Source: Rhodanobacteraceae bacterium
GTDB lineage: Bacteria > Pseudomonadota > Gammaproteobacteria > Xanthomonadales > Ahniellaceae
Reading direction: 5' to 3'
Assembly (NCBI GenBank): GCA_016708465.1
Contig: JADJFT010000006.1
Span: forward strand, 1-64,000
Length of the DNA stretch: 64,000 bases
A model generated the notes under the pieces. The model did not search any database. It saw only the letters and a program-made list of their open reading frames with translations, and had not been told where the DNA came from. This document shows, piece after piece, positions 19,627 to 28,336 of this stretch. The translations under genes and the position numbers were made by a program. Every line of letters starts with the position of its first letter. Positions within the stretch are counted from its first letter, which is position 1.

Positions 19627-20447
19627 TCGAGGCGGAAGCTCCCACCGCCCTGCATTTCTTCGTCGACGAGGCCGGCGATCCCGCCTTGTTCAACAGCAAG
19701 GGCCGCATCCTGGTCGGGGAGGAGGGTTGTTCGCGCTATTTCATTCTGGGCAAGCTCGACGTCGCCGATCCGGTGGCGCTTCAATCCGCGCTCGATGACT
19801 TGCGCACCGACTTGTTAGCCGACCCATACTTCAAGCGCGTGCCCTCTATGCAAGCCAACCAGCGCAAGACAGCGCTGGCGTTCCATGCCAAGGACGACAT
19901 CGCCGAAGTGCGGCGCGAAGTATTCCGGGTACTGCTGCAGGCCGATCTGCGCTTCTACGCCGCCGTGCGCGACAAGTCGGCGTTGCTGGCGTATGTGAAG
20001 CAACGCAACGAGCGCGAGGCCGACTATCGCTACAAGGGCGACGAGCTCTACGACACGCTGGTGGAGGAATTGTTTCGTCGCTATCACCCGTTCGCCGACG
20101 ATCTGAACATCTGCTTCGCCAAGCGTGGCAACAAAGCTCGCACCCATGCGTTTCGCTCGGCCATCGAACGGGCCGAGGCGCGCTTCGAGCTTGACTTCGG
20201 GACGCGACGTTCGGAACGGGTGCATATCGTCGCCAGTACGCCGGTGGAGAACACCGGTCTGCAGGCCGTGGACTACTGTCTGTGGGCGCTACAGCGCCGC
20301 TATGAGCGCGGCGAGGATCGTTACCTGGAGCTGATCTGGGACAAGGTGGTCGAAATCGACGACTTGGATCGCATCGAGGGTGGCCGCAAGGGCGTAATCT
20401 ACAATAAGAAACGCCCCCTGATCATCGATCAAGGGGCGTTGGAATAA
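19623..20447 (+). CDS. DUF3800-family protein (RNase H-like fold)
   Basis: This 274-residue protein has the DUF3800 signatures: FFVDEAGDP near the N-terminus (Asp15, Glu16), HAKDD at 88-92, and QAVDYCLWAL near 214-223 (Asp217). The acidic residues are spaced as in an RNase H-like nuclease core, which is how the family is usually viewed; activity is not proven. The ATGA overlap with the methyltransferase shows translational coupling, so it is part of the same system and not a passenger. Possible roles are an accessory nuclease or a regulator. It ends 136 bp before the second groEL 3' copy; in that gap I see no gene. Confidence 0.85.
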   Translation: MIEAEAPTALHFFVDEAGDPALFNSKGRILVGEEGCSRYFILGKLDVADPVALQSALDDLRTDLLADPYFKRVPSMQANQRKTALAFHAKDDIAEVRREVFRVLLQADLRFYAAVRDKSALLAYVKQRNEREADYRYKGDELYDTLVEELFRRYHPFADDLNICFAKRGNKARTHAFRSAIERAEARFELDFGTRRSERVHIVASTPVENTGLQAVDYCLWALQRRYERGEDRYLELIWDKVVEIDDLDRIEGGRKGVIYNKKRPLIIDQGALE

Positions 20448-20583
20448 GTGGCGGGAGATATAGGATCCGCGGGCCGAAGCCGACGACTCACACGGCATGA
20501 AGCCGAATTTCTTCCCCGCGCCGACTCGCATCCTATTACACGTGGAAATGGCTGTCACTTTGGCACCAATGATTTGGCCAAGA

Positions 20584-20879
20584 GCGCGAAATCGTGGCGA
20601 ATGCCGGCGAAGAGCCGAGCGTGGTGTTGAATAAGGTCGCCGAAGGCAAGGGTAATTACGGTTACAACGCTGCCAACGGCACCTACGGCGACATGGTCGA
20701 GTCCGGCATTCTCGATCCGACCAAGGTCACCCGTACGGCGTTGCAGAACGCGGCTTCGATCGCCGGTCTGATGATCACGACCGAAGCGATGGTTGCGGAA
20801 GCACCGAAGAAAGATGCAGCTCCGGCGGGCGGTGGTCATGACCACGGCGGCGGCATGGGCGGCATGGACTTCTAAGTCC
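20584..20879 (+). pseudogene. Orphan groEL 3' fragment, direct repeat copy 2 (right boundary of the island)
   Basis: These 296 bp are 98.6% identical to the end of groEL (four silent differences) and encode the last 96 or so residues of GroEL without a proper start. A GTG-initiated 93-codon frame exists at 20594 but has no ribosome site I can recognise. It is followed directly by its own terminator and by the neighbouring minus-strand gene, so it is probably the native groEL end left behind when the island entered. Confidence 0.93.
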
Positions 20880-20900
20880 TGCTGATCCGGGTCGAAAAGT

Positions 20901-20930
20901 AAAAACCCCGCGAGCGATCGCGCGGTTTTT
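20901..20930. terminator. Bidirectional terminator after the groEL 3' copy 2
   Basis: aaaaaccccgcg and cgcgcggttttt pair around the loop agcgat. It lies between two convergent reading directions and abuts the stop codon of the minus-strand gene at 20932. Confidence 0.8.
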
Positions 20931-20931
20931 G

Positions 20932-23763
20932 TTATTCGAATCCGTCGAGGCACAGGGGCCCGTCGTTATCGATGATGTGGACGGTAAGCGTGGTGATGGC
21001 GCCGGGGCCGACGACCGAATAGTTGCTGAGTATCAGGGTGAAAGTCTCGGTCGGCTCCGTGAGACTGTCATCGACGATGCTGAAGCTGCTGGGAAAAGCG
21101 CCGGAGGTGCCGTCGAGCCACGACGCAAACAGGCCGGTCGGTGCAGCGTTGAAGTCGCTGCCATTGATTGCGGTGCCGTTGGCGGGTACGGCATAGACAC
21201 TGGCATCGTAGGCTTGGCCTTCGCGCCGAAATACGCTGAAGTTGACGGTGCCGGCATTCTCGGGCACATCGACGGTCGCGGTGCCGAATTCGGCGACGCC
21301 GTAACCGGACAGCAGTTTGCCGATGTCATCGAGGCGGTTGTTGTCGATCACGTTGAGCGGCCAGTTGTAGGCGACGTAGGCGCTCAGGTCGTCGGCAACG
21401 AACATCGACTCCACTTTGTAGCGCTGCACGTCGTCGGCCTGAGTGGGAATGGTCAGGATTGGCTGCGGTGCGCCCGAAGCAAAAAACTGGCGATGCAAGA
21501 CGATGCTGGCGATGGTGGGCAAGGGATCGGTGTCGATGCCGAAGTAGACGCCGGTACCGTCGCGCAATAGCGCAACCGGCTGGGTGAATTGTTCGCCCGC
21601 CTGCAGGCCGGTGGCGATCGGCGTGACTTGCCCGGTGCTGCGTTGCCAACGGAACAAGTTGGAGTCGCCCGGATCGTTGCCGTCGTATTCAACAGCGGCG
21701 GAAAAAAAAGCCAACCACTCGCCGTTGCGGTCGAAGTCGAGCACACGCGACACCGCTGTCGTCTCGACGCCGGGCTGGGCAATTCGCTCGAGGGTGCTGA
21801 GCAATGCGTCGTACAAGAATAAGTCGACCGTGCCATTGCTGTCGCCATCGACCAGATTGCTGGCTTCATGGGCGAACACCACATAGCGACCATCCCCGGA
21901 GATGTAGGGGCGATCGTAGGGTAGGTCGTTGGCCTGAGTGCCATTGTTGTGCTGACTGATGCGGCGCACACCGGTGACCGCATCCCACAGGAACAAATCC
22001 GAAAGCGCATTGGTGTCGCCGCTGACCAAATCGGTGGCGAAAGACTTGAACACCACACGATTGCCGTTGCTGCTCACCGCCAGCGACAGCAAACGGTCAA
22101 CGCCACTGTCAGGGACGCCTCCCAAGGTATTGCGGCTGATGAAGGTGACGGCCCCGGTTTGCCGATCGCGTCGATACAGTTCCGCCCTGTTCACGGTGCT
22201 ATCAGGGTGGATATTGATACCGTCGCTGACGAAGAACACGTAGCGCCCATCGCCGGAGAGCGCGGCCACATCACAACTGCCGTTGGTGTGATCACCGTTG
22301 GCGTTGCGGCAGGGCGAATCGACCGCATTGCTGGCGGTATCGATCAAGTAGGCGTGGAAGTTGTTGCTTGGAGCCAGATTCGGAAACGTCTCACTGTCGA
22401 GTTGCGGCGGTCGCGCTGCCACCACCGTGGTGTCACCGGCATCATCGATGCCCAGCAATCGGATATTGGCGTCGGCGAGCACGGCGGCCGGAATGGGGGT
22501 CGCCGCCTCACCTTCCCGTGCGATCGTCACGATCTGGCCGGGCGAGATCGTGGCGCGATAGACGTCGTCGCGGCCATTGAGGTCGTTAGCGCTTAGATCG
22601 ACGGCAACCTTGCTGTCGATGAAGCACGCGTTCGTCCCGGCCAAATCGACGTTGACCTGGCTCACCGCACTGTTGCCGCTGGTCACTTGCAGCATCGCAT
22701 CGGTGGCCATGTTCTTGCGCCACAACTGCGGACGATTGTTGTTGCGATAACTGATCAACCAGACGAACTGGCCGTCGCCGGAGAGGCCGCCATCAATCGT
22801 ATCGTAAGCAAACTCGGCGCCGTTTTCGTCAAGCGAGGCACGGCGGGTATTGCCATTGCCGAGGTTGTGCCGGAACAGATCACGCTTGCCGTTGACGTCT
22901 GGCACGGTATTGTCGAGATTGGTGGCGAGTGACGAAAACAGCACGTAGGTACCATCATCCGAGAGGTCCGACAGTTCACTGCTGTCGTTAGCTTGCGCGC
23001 CATTGCTGCGCTTGCTGACGCGCGTGGTGGTGCCGGCATTGATGTCGCGCACGAACACATCACGCACGCCATTGCTGTCGCTGGCGACCAAGTCCGCTTC
23101 ATCGCTGTCAAAAGCAATCAGGTTGCCGGTGGCATCCATCGCGATGCGCTCGGCGTCGCCAAACTGGCCGGCGACACCGAGATCGACATCAACCTGCACG
23201 GTAGTGGTGGTCTGGGCGTCGAAACGAAAGACGTGGTTGTCGCCTAAATCAAGGGCGGTATATGCCACGAAGCGCCCGTCATCGCTGATTGCGAGTTGCG
23301 GCTCATAGCCAAACGCCAGTTGTGCTGAGTCAGCGACCTTGAGCAGAGCGCCGTTGTTGCGATTCAATCGATAGATGTCATCCCAGTCGTTGCTGATTGC
23401 GACGTCAACATCGAATTCGAGTCGGAACACGACGAACTGGCCGTCGGCACTGACGGCCAGGCTTGCTGCGCCCATCGGCGACTCAGCCCCGGTTCCTCCG
23501 CGCGAGAGTCGGGTGACGCCGTTGCCGATATCGAGGAAGGCATCGATCTTGCCATTTTGGTCACCGACAATCAGGTTCGTCGCTCCGGACAGGAACCCGA
23601 TCAGCGAAGCATCGTCATTGATGACGCAACGGCTGGCATCGGCGTTGCCCTGCGTACCGAGTATGAGCGGGTTCTCGACTGCGCTGATCCGGCGGATGTC
23701 GTATGCCTGTGTCGCCGTCGCGGCCAGGATCAGGACGGTGGAAGTGATCGTACGCAGCAGCAT
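20932..23763 (-). CDS. Secreted TolB/PD40-like beta-propeller protein with Calx-beta-like domain and DGFE tail
   Basis: This 943-residue exported protein has a signal peptide MLLRTITSTVLILAATATQA. Many repeats of the SxDGRFVAYxS / VxxxDSNGxxDVFVRD type, typical of PD40/TolB-like propellers, cover residues about 30-780. A stretch near 830-930 (VPENAGTVNFSVFR, DDSLTEPTETFTLIL) is a Calx-beta-type motif. It ends PLCLDGFE, the short tail shared with two other secreted proteins here. Start 23763 follows GAGGAA; an upstream in-frame start at 23814 would place residues before the signal peptide. Its terminator is shared with the groEL fragment. No enzymatic role is visible. Confidence 0.8.
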   Translation of the reverse strand: MLLRTITSTVLILAATATQAYDIRRISAVENPLILGTQGNADASRCVINDDASLIGFLSGATNLIVGDQNGKIDAFLDIGNGVTRLSRGGTGAESPMGAASLAVSADGQFVVFRLEFDVDVAISNDWDDIYRLNRNNGALLKVADSAQLAFGYEPQLAISDDGRFVAYTALDLGDNHVFRFDAQTTTTVQVDVDLGVAGQFGDAERIAMDATGNLIAFDSDEADLVASDSNGVRDVFVRDINAGTTTRVSKRSNGAQANDSSELSDLSDDGTYVLFSSLATNLDNTVPDVNGKRDLFRHNLGNGNTRRASLDENGAEFAYDTIDGGLSGDGQFVWLISYRNNNRPQLWRKNMATDAMLQVTSGNSAVSQVNVDLAGTNACFIDSKVAVDLSANDLNGRDDVYRATISPGQIVTIAREGEAATPIPAAVLADANIRLLGIDDAGDTTVVAARPPQLDSETFPNLAPSNNFHAYLIDTASNAVDSPCRNANGDHTNGSCDVAALSGDGRYVFFVSDGINIHPDSTVNRAELYRRDRQTGAVTFISRNTLGGVPDSGVDRLLSLAVSSNGNRVVFKSFATDLVSGDTNALSDLFLWDAVTGVRRISQHNNGTQANDLPYDRPYISGDGRYVVFAHEASNLVDGDSNGTVDLFLYDALLSTLERIAQPGVETTAVSRVLDFDRNGEWLAFFSAAVEYDGNDPGDSNLFRWQRSTGQVTPIATGLQAGEQFTQPVALLRDGTGVYFGIDTDPLPTIASIVLHRQFFASGAPQPILTIPTQADDVQRYKVESMFVADDLSAYVAYNWPLNVIDNNRLDDIGKLLSGYGVAEFGTATVDVPENAGTVNFSVFRREGQAYDASVYAVPANGTAINGSDFNAAPTGLFASWLDGTSGAFPSSFSIVDDSLTEPTETFTLILSNYSVVGPGAITTLTVHIIDNDGPLCLDGFE

Positions 23764-23820
23764 GGTGGAGTTCCTCAAGCACGAAAGGAAGTTCGGACAT
23801 ATCCGTTGTCCCAACGTGCT

Positions 23821-23865
23821 TCAGTCGAATCCGTTGACGAACATGCGCGTCTCCCAGGTGCGGGT
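23821..23865 (-). pseudogene. 3' stub of a lost gene ending in an NGFD tail
   Basis: On the minus strand the frame reads PTRTWETRMFVNGFD and stops at 23821-23823. This is the same kind of hydrophobic-plus-xGF(D/E) ending as the neighbouring secreted proteins, but no start or longer frame precedes it (an in-frame stop lies about 20 codons upstream). It is probably the scar of a deleted secreted-protein gene. Confidence 0.35.
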
Positions 23866-23937
23866 CGGGCGGAATAGTAACCCGGCTTACTCACCATGAT
23901 TCGACTCGTGCGCGGTGCCTTCCTGCAATAGGGGCCA

Positions 23938-23993
23938 AAAAAAACCATGCTTCACTGCATCAATATCCTGATGCTGCGAAGCATGGTCGGTTT
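23938..23993 (-). terminator. Long hairpin downstream of the minus-strand gene at 24044
   Basis: accatgcttc (23944-23953) and gaagcatggt (23978-23987) form a 10 bp stem with a nested inner pairing (gcatc/gatgc). An A-run on the plus strand precedes it, giving a U-run for minus-strand transcripts. It fits an intrinsic terminator. Confidence 0.65.
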
Positions 23994-24043
23994 TCATTTC
24001 CGTGCCTGCGACCGGCGATTGGCCGGTGGCGTGTTATTGCCGA

Positions 24044-24835
24044 TCAGTTCGGAGTACGAGCACGCGATTTGCGCAAGGCCACGAATGCAATGCCGGCAAT
24101 GAATAGTCCCAGCGCTGCAAGGGTCGTTGCCGATGCCACCGGAACGGGCTGATTGGGCACCAACGGCCCGACCGTAGCGGCGGTTGCCGCCACCACGACC
24201 TGGTCGACCTGCACATACCAATCCCAGTCATCAGCGTTCGGGTCGAAGTAGTGGAACCGAAACATCACGTTCGCCATGCCAACGTAGGGAGCGATATCGA
24301 GATTCACCGCTTCCCCCGGTGTCGCCTGGTCGCTGCCGTGGTCTTCATTCCACCTCAGCAGATTCGTCCACGGCCCGGCCGCACCGTTGGTCGACACATC
24401 GACTTCAAAGAAATCCAGGCCATTAAAATTTTGGTAGTTCGTATTGAAGGTCAGCGCTGCGGGTGCGGCAAAAGTGCTCAAATCGAGCACCGGCGTGCGC
24501 AGTTCCGTATCGAACTCGGCCGGCCCGAACAGGTCGCTGCTTACGCAGGCGGTGTCGCCGGCGCCGTCGGTGAAGTTGTCGCTCTCGCCGCAACCCGCCA
24601 GATCAGTCCAAGTCGGGCCGCCGCCGGCATTGTCGAGAACCGTCCACGTCCCCGGAATGCCGGCATCAAACGATTCGGACAACACATTGCCGGTCCCAGT
24701 GGGTGCACGAAGACTGGCGGCAACTTGAAAATCGCGGCTGTAATCCTTCGGCTGCAACGGCTCGCTGCTGCGATCTGCATGCGCCGACAACGACACGGCG
24801 GCGGTTAGCGTAAAAATCACTAATTTCTTGATCAT
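24044..24835 (-). CDS. Secreted protein with C-terminal IPTL/PEP-CTERM-like sorting signal
   Basis: This 263-residue protein has a signal peptide MIKKLVIFTLTAAVSLSAHA. A beta-sandwich (jelly-roll/MAM-like) domain follows at residues about 50-215 (SESFDAGIPGTWTVLDNAGG; WDWYVQVDQVVV), often seen in choice-of-anchor secreted proteins. The C-terminus has the three-part sorting layout: a VPVAS motif, about 20 hydrophobic residues (LAALGLFIAGIAFVAL) and a basic end RKSRARTPN. This resembles IPTL-CTERM/PEP-CTERM tails cut by exosortase-type enzymes; no exosortase lies in the window. ATG 24835 is chosen because the leader starts there. It is divergent from the gene at 25079, across a 243 bp promoter gap. 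Confidence 0.75.
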   Translation of the reverse strand: MIKKLVIFTLTAAVSLSAHADRSSEPLQPKDYSRDFQVAASLRAPTGTGNVLSESFDAGIPGTWTVLDNAGGGPTWTDLAGCGESDNFTDGAGDTACVSSDLFGPAEFDTELRTPVLDLSTFAAPAALTFNTNYQNFNGLDFFEVDVSTNGAAGPWTNLLRWNEDHGSDQATPGEAVNLDIAPYVGMANVMFRFHYFDPNADDWDWYVQVDQVVVAATAATVGPLVPNQPVPVASATTLAALGLFIAGIAFVALRKSRARTPN

Positions 24836-25078
24836 TGATTGACTCCCCAAAGCCCACTGAAACGAATGTCAGATTTCTGAAGAGTAGCATGGGCAAATAA
24901 CCGGACAAGTCGTGCCATTGGCGGCCGCCATGGGGTGTAGGGCGAGCGCGGTGATGTGAAGATCCTACTTGGGTGGCCTTGACCTAAGTCAATGCGGCGT
25001 GAAGGGCGGCGGCAGAGTCTGCTTCGATTGTAACGGCCTGTGACTGTCGCGGGCCAGGCAACTTCGGAGACACCGCAC

Positions 25079-26497
25079 ATGCGTATCATCCCAAAACGGC
25101 TGCGGCTGCTGGCGCTCGCCGCTGCGGTCGGCATGGCGCTCGCGAACCTTCTCGCAGTGCCGGTGGCCCCGGCCGGTGATCTCGATTGGCTCGCCAGCAG
25201 CAAGTCCATTCCTGCCTGTGCGACGCCGGTATGGCCAGACGTTGCCGGCACCACCACGGATGTTGCGCTGACCTCGCTTGCCAGTTCGGCCACGGCCTCG
25301 GGTTGCTCGTACACGACCTGTACCGGCACTTCGAATATGGCGCGGCTGTACTTCAGCCCCAGCGCCAGCTTGCAGAACCAAGGTACCGCCGACGTTCCCT
25401 GGTTCGACTGGCTTGGCAGCAGCAACGCCGCCCCGCTTGCGCCTTACAACAACCGGCAACACCCGCTGCTGACTTGGAACCTGTATCGAATTGCCGGCAA
25501 CGGCCAGATTGAGCAGATCGGCCGCGGCGGGGTCAAGCATGCCTGGTACGCGACCAATGTCGGATGTGAGTGCTACGGCGGCAACATCCTCTGGGCCGGG
25601 GCCAATTCCGGCAACGGCAGCGGCTGTTCCGATACCTATACCGCGGGCAACAATAACGAGAGTCGGCGCCTCGGCCCGCGTTCGGAAATCCTTCCCAAGG
25701 ATGCGGTCTGGGGGCGCTGTGGCTCACTCTGGGATCCCACGTGCAGCGGTGTTGCCAATGACCATGGCATCGGCGCGCCTGCACACCGGATGATGGTGCG
25801 CGAATCCGACCTTGCGCCGGCCCTGAATCCCGGCGCGCAGTATGTGTTCGAGGGCTGGTACCTGATCCGCGGCGAGGACAACCCGGACAACAACTTCCGT
25901 CACGCTTACGGCAGCAGCAACTGGAACGGCAGCAACTGGAGTTCCTTCAATTACAGTGGTGCGCAGGTGAGTGGGCCGGTGATCGAGGCCTGGGCAGCAC
26001 AGCCGGTTCCGCCCGGCGGCGCGGCCCAGATCGAGACGCTGGTCACGGCGGAAGGTCGGGTCAAGCTCGCGGTGCGCGTCAGTGCACTCGGCGGCGGCTT
26101 CTACCGCTACGACTACGCGCTGATGAATCTCGACTTCGCGCGCCCGTACACCGAGGGCGCCGAGCCGAATCTGCGGGTGCTGCGCAATCGCGGCTTCGAG
26201 CGCTTTGCAGTTGCTCTGGCCGATGCGACAAGTCTCAGTTCGATCGAGGCGGCTGACGGCGCCGGGCTGATCCCGGTCTGGACTGCGAATTCCGTCGGTG
26301 CCGAAGTGGTGTTCAGTGCCGCGACCGCGACCGGTACGCTCGATTGGGGGACGTTGCTGCGCTTCAGCTTTGTCGCCGCGCGACCACCAGTGCCTTCGAC
26401 TGCGACGCTTGGCGTGCAAGAACCCGGCAGTCCGGCGAGTTACAGCATCGCGACGTTGGCGCCCGGGTCGATGTTCATGGACGGCTTCGAGGACTGA
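25079..26497 (+). CDS. Secreted protein of unknown function with DGFED tail
   Basis: This 472-residue protein starts at ATG 25079, which follows CGGAGACACC, and has a hydrophobic export leader (LRLLALAAAVGMALANLLAV). The mature part is rich in Cys, Trp, Asn and Gly (CYGGNILWAGANSGNG, EGWYLIRGEDNPDNNFRHAY), suggesting disulfide-stabilised extracellular beta structure. The protein ends APGSMFMDGFED. I do not recognise the family. It converges with the ferredoxin gene, overlapping its end by 23 bp. It is divergent from the sorting-signal protein at 24044, so the two may share regulation. Confidence 0.7.
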   Translation: MRIIPKRLRLLALAAAVGMALANLLAVPVAPAGDLDWLASSKSIPACATPVWPDVAGTTTDVALTSLASSATASGCSYTTCTGTSNMARLYFSPSASLQNQGTADVPWFDWLGSSNAAPLAPYNNRQHPLLTWNLYRIAGNGQIEQIGRGGVKHAWYATNVGCECYGGNILWAGANSGNGSGCSDTYTAGNNNESRRLGPRSEILPKDAVWGRCGSLWDPTCSGVANDHGIGAPAHRMMVRESDLAPALNPGAQYVFEGWYLIRGEDNPDNNFRHAYGSSNWNGSNWSSFNYSGAQVSGPVIEAWAAQPVPPGGAAQIETLVTAEGRVKLAVRVSALGGGFYRYDYALMNLDFARPYTEGAEPNLRVLRNRGFERFAVALADATSLSSIEAADGAGLIPVWTANSVGAEVVFSAATATGTLDWGTLLRFSFVAARPPVPSTATLGVQEPGSPASYSIATLAPGSMFMDGFED

Positions 26498-27983
26498 GCG
26501 CGCACAACGCCTCAGCCTGCTTTCGCGCCGTTGCGACCACAGCATCCGTGGGCCGGCGCACCTGCTCGGTGGCGAGTCTTGCCGTCGCCGTCGCGCACTC
26601 GCCTTGCACCAGATCGAGCCAGGCCAAACGCAGCGGCACCTCGGGTGTGACGGCGAGCGCGATGCCGCCGTCGCCGAGCGGCTGGGCGAGTCGGTACCAG
26701 CGTGCTGCTCGCGCCGCCGCCGTGCGCTGTGGCGGCGGCACTGCATCTGCGGCCACGGTCGCAAAGCCGACGAGCACCTGCGCATCCAGCCGCGCTGCCT
26801 GCCACAGCACTGCGCGCAGCACGAGCGTCTGCGCCAGCAGCGAAGCGAGCACCAGCAGCAACACCGCAGCGGCGAGACCGGCTCGGGTCAAACGGCCGGC
26901 GCGGCGCAAGTTCAAGCGGGCGAAGCGCCAGTCCGGGCGCTCGGCGAGCTTGAGGCCCAAAAACACCAGAAACCCGGCCAGAACCGCCAGCGTGGCGGCG
27001 CGCCGCCGCGGACTGCGCCCGTAAAGACCACGGGTTGCCAGCAGCGTCATGAATGCGACTGCGGCGACCCGCAACTCGTCACGCAGGCGCAAATCATAGG
27101 TCGGCGGTGGCGTCTGTTCGCGCCAGGCCGGGGGTGTCGTCGGGCGTAGCGCCAGCGCCTGGTGCGGGCAGGCGTCCACGCAATCCAGCGTGCGCATGCA
27201 GTCGGCATCGAGCACGGCGCCGTGCGCCTGCACCTGTTCATGGACGCGAATCGATAGCGTGCAGGCCGCACTGCAGCGTGCGCAGCCGTCGCAGCGATCG
27301 GGATCGACCACGATCCGCAACGGTGCAAGCTGTTCCGCTGGCCGCAGCAAGCCGCCATAGGGGCATCCGTAGCGGCAGAGCCCGCGAGCGCCGAGGAAAT
27401 ACACCGTCGCCACCCCACAGACAAGCAGGAACGGAATCGCCACCGCGAGATCGGGCATTCCGACCCAGAGGTCGCGGCTGCGCAGCGCAAGCGACCAGCC
27501 GCGCAGCGGTGCCGGTGGATCGAGCCAGGCCGCGAATTCGGGGGTGACGCCAGATAGCCAGGGCGCGATCAGGCTGCGCGCGACGCTTGGCCAGACGAAC
27601 AGGTATAGCGCGAGCAGCAGCGGCATCCAGCCAAGCAGGCGTGATCGGAACGGACGCGGCCGGATCCCGGCACGCGCAAGCAGCCATGCGCTCAGGTCCT
27701 GCAAGCCGCCCATATGGCAGGCCCAGCCACAAAAGAAGCGACCGAACAGCGCGGTGCTGGCGAGCGCGAGGGCAAATAGCAGGAAGCCGGGATTGATCAT
27801 CCCGCGCTCGAGCGTGATTTTGGCATCGGCCAGCACGACGCGTCCCAGCGTCTCGCCGGCAACCGTCCAATGCAGCAGATGCGCGGCAATCAACAGGTTC
27901 ACGCCGATCAACGCCAGCGCACGCCAGTGCGCAATTCGCCAGCGCCGTGTCCGAATCCCTGTTTCCGTCGCCACTGTCTGCAC
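26475..27983 (-). CDS. Membrane-bound polyferredoxin of the NapH/NosR/CcoG type
   Basis: This 502-residue protein starts at a GTG after GAAGGATCG. It has several membrane segments in residues 15-220, with two Cys motifs facing the membrane (FCGWACHMGG near 85; CRYGCPYGG near 210). Two classical 4Fe-4S motifs follow (CDGCARCSAAC near 233; the CMRTLDCVDACP stretch near 265). More membrane segments and a soluble C-terminal tail come last. This arrangement is that of membrane electron carriers such as NapH, NosR and CcoG, but the C-terminal part and the neighbours do not point to nitrate, nitrous oxide or oxidase maturation. The specific partner is unknown. Confidence 0.75.
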   Translation of the reverse strand: MQTVATETGIRTRRWRIAHWRALALIGVNLLIAAHLLHWTVAGETLGRVVLADAKITLERGMINPGFLLFALALASTALFGRFFCGWACHMGGLQDLSAWLLARAGIRPRPFRSRLLGWMPLLLALYLFVWPSVARSLIAPWLSGVTPEFAAWLDPPAPLRGWSLALRSRDLWVGMPDLAVAIPFLLVCGVATVYFLGARGLCRYGCPYGGLLRPAEQLAPLRIVVDPDRCDGCARCSAACTLSIRVHEQVQAHGAVLDADCMRTLDCVDACPHQALALRPTTPPAWREQTPPPTYDLRLRDELRVAAVAFMTLLATRGLYGRSPRRRAATLAVLAGFLVFLGLKLAERPDWRFARLNLRRAGRLTRAGLAAAVLLLVLASLLAQTLVLRAVLWQAARLDAQVLVGFATVAADAVPPPQRTAAARAARWYRLAQPLGDGGIALAVTPEVPLRLAWLDLVQGECATATARLATEQVRRPTDAVVATARKQAEALCALSPRSRP

Positions 27984-28087
27984 CCGATCCTTCGCGATCT
28001 GTGGGTGAGTCTAAAGGATGCTCTTGCGCGGTTGCAGGCCGCGCTCGCGCGACCATTCGGGCACTTCAGGAATTTCGGGAATGCAGC

Positions 28088-28249
28088 ATGCGATGGTTGC
28101 GAATGATGGTGCTCGGAGGCGGTGTCGGCATGGCGTTCAGCACAGTGTTCGCGGACGCCAGCGGCAATACCGGCGATTCCCACGGCAATTTCATCGCCGT
28201 CGTTGAATTCGCCCCGCGCCTGCGCGCCGTTTACCATCCGGGCGAATGA
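28088..28249 (+). CDS. Small putative secreted peptide (53 aa)
   Basis: A short open frame MRWLRMMVLGGGVGMAFSTV begins with a good signal-peptide-like leader ending at FA|DASG and continues for about 30 residues. GGAATGCAGC precedes the ATG. It lies alone in the 350 bp gap between the ferredoxin gene and dxs; apart from it I see nothing in that gap. No family is recognised, and chance cannot be excluded at this length. Confidence 0.3.
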   Translation: MRWLRMMVLGGGVGMAFSTVFADASGNTGDSHGNFIAVVEFAPRLRAVYHPGE

Positions 28250-28336
28250 ACGATTGCCGCCACCGCCCGGCTTTTGCCTTGCTCTGTCTAGCGCTTCGCC
28301 GGACAATCGGCGGCATTCCCTGCTCTCATCCTGTCC

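Larger units (their letters stand above)
12932..20583 (+). mobile_element. Defence-type genomic island inserted at the 3' end of groEL
   Basis: The interval between the two groEL 3'-end copies holds three same-strand genes: PLD/helicase, N6-methyltransferase and DUF3800 protein. They are tightly coupled (28 bp gap, then an ATGA overlap). No integrase, transposase or resolvase is present. The flanking duplication keeps groEL intact on the left and leaves an orphan 3' fragment on the right. The structure fits insertion of a circular molecule carrying a groEL 3' end. What performed the recombination is not visible. Confidence 0.8.

Noticed and set aside
13035..20447. Assignment of the island to DISARM or BREX
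   Set aside because: No DrmA/DrmB, BrxA/B/C, PglZ or BrxL is present; only a methyltransferase and a helicase are shared in kind.
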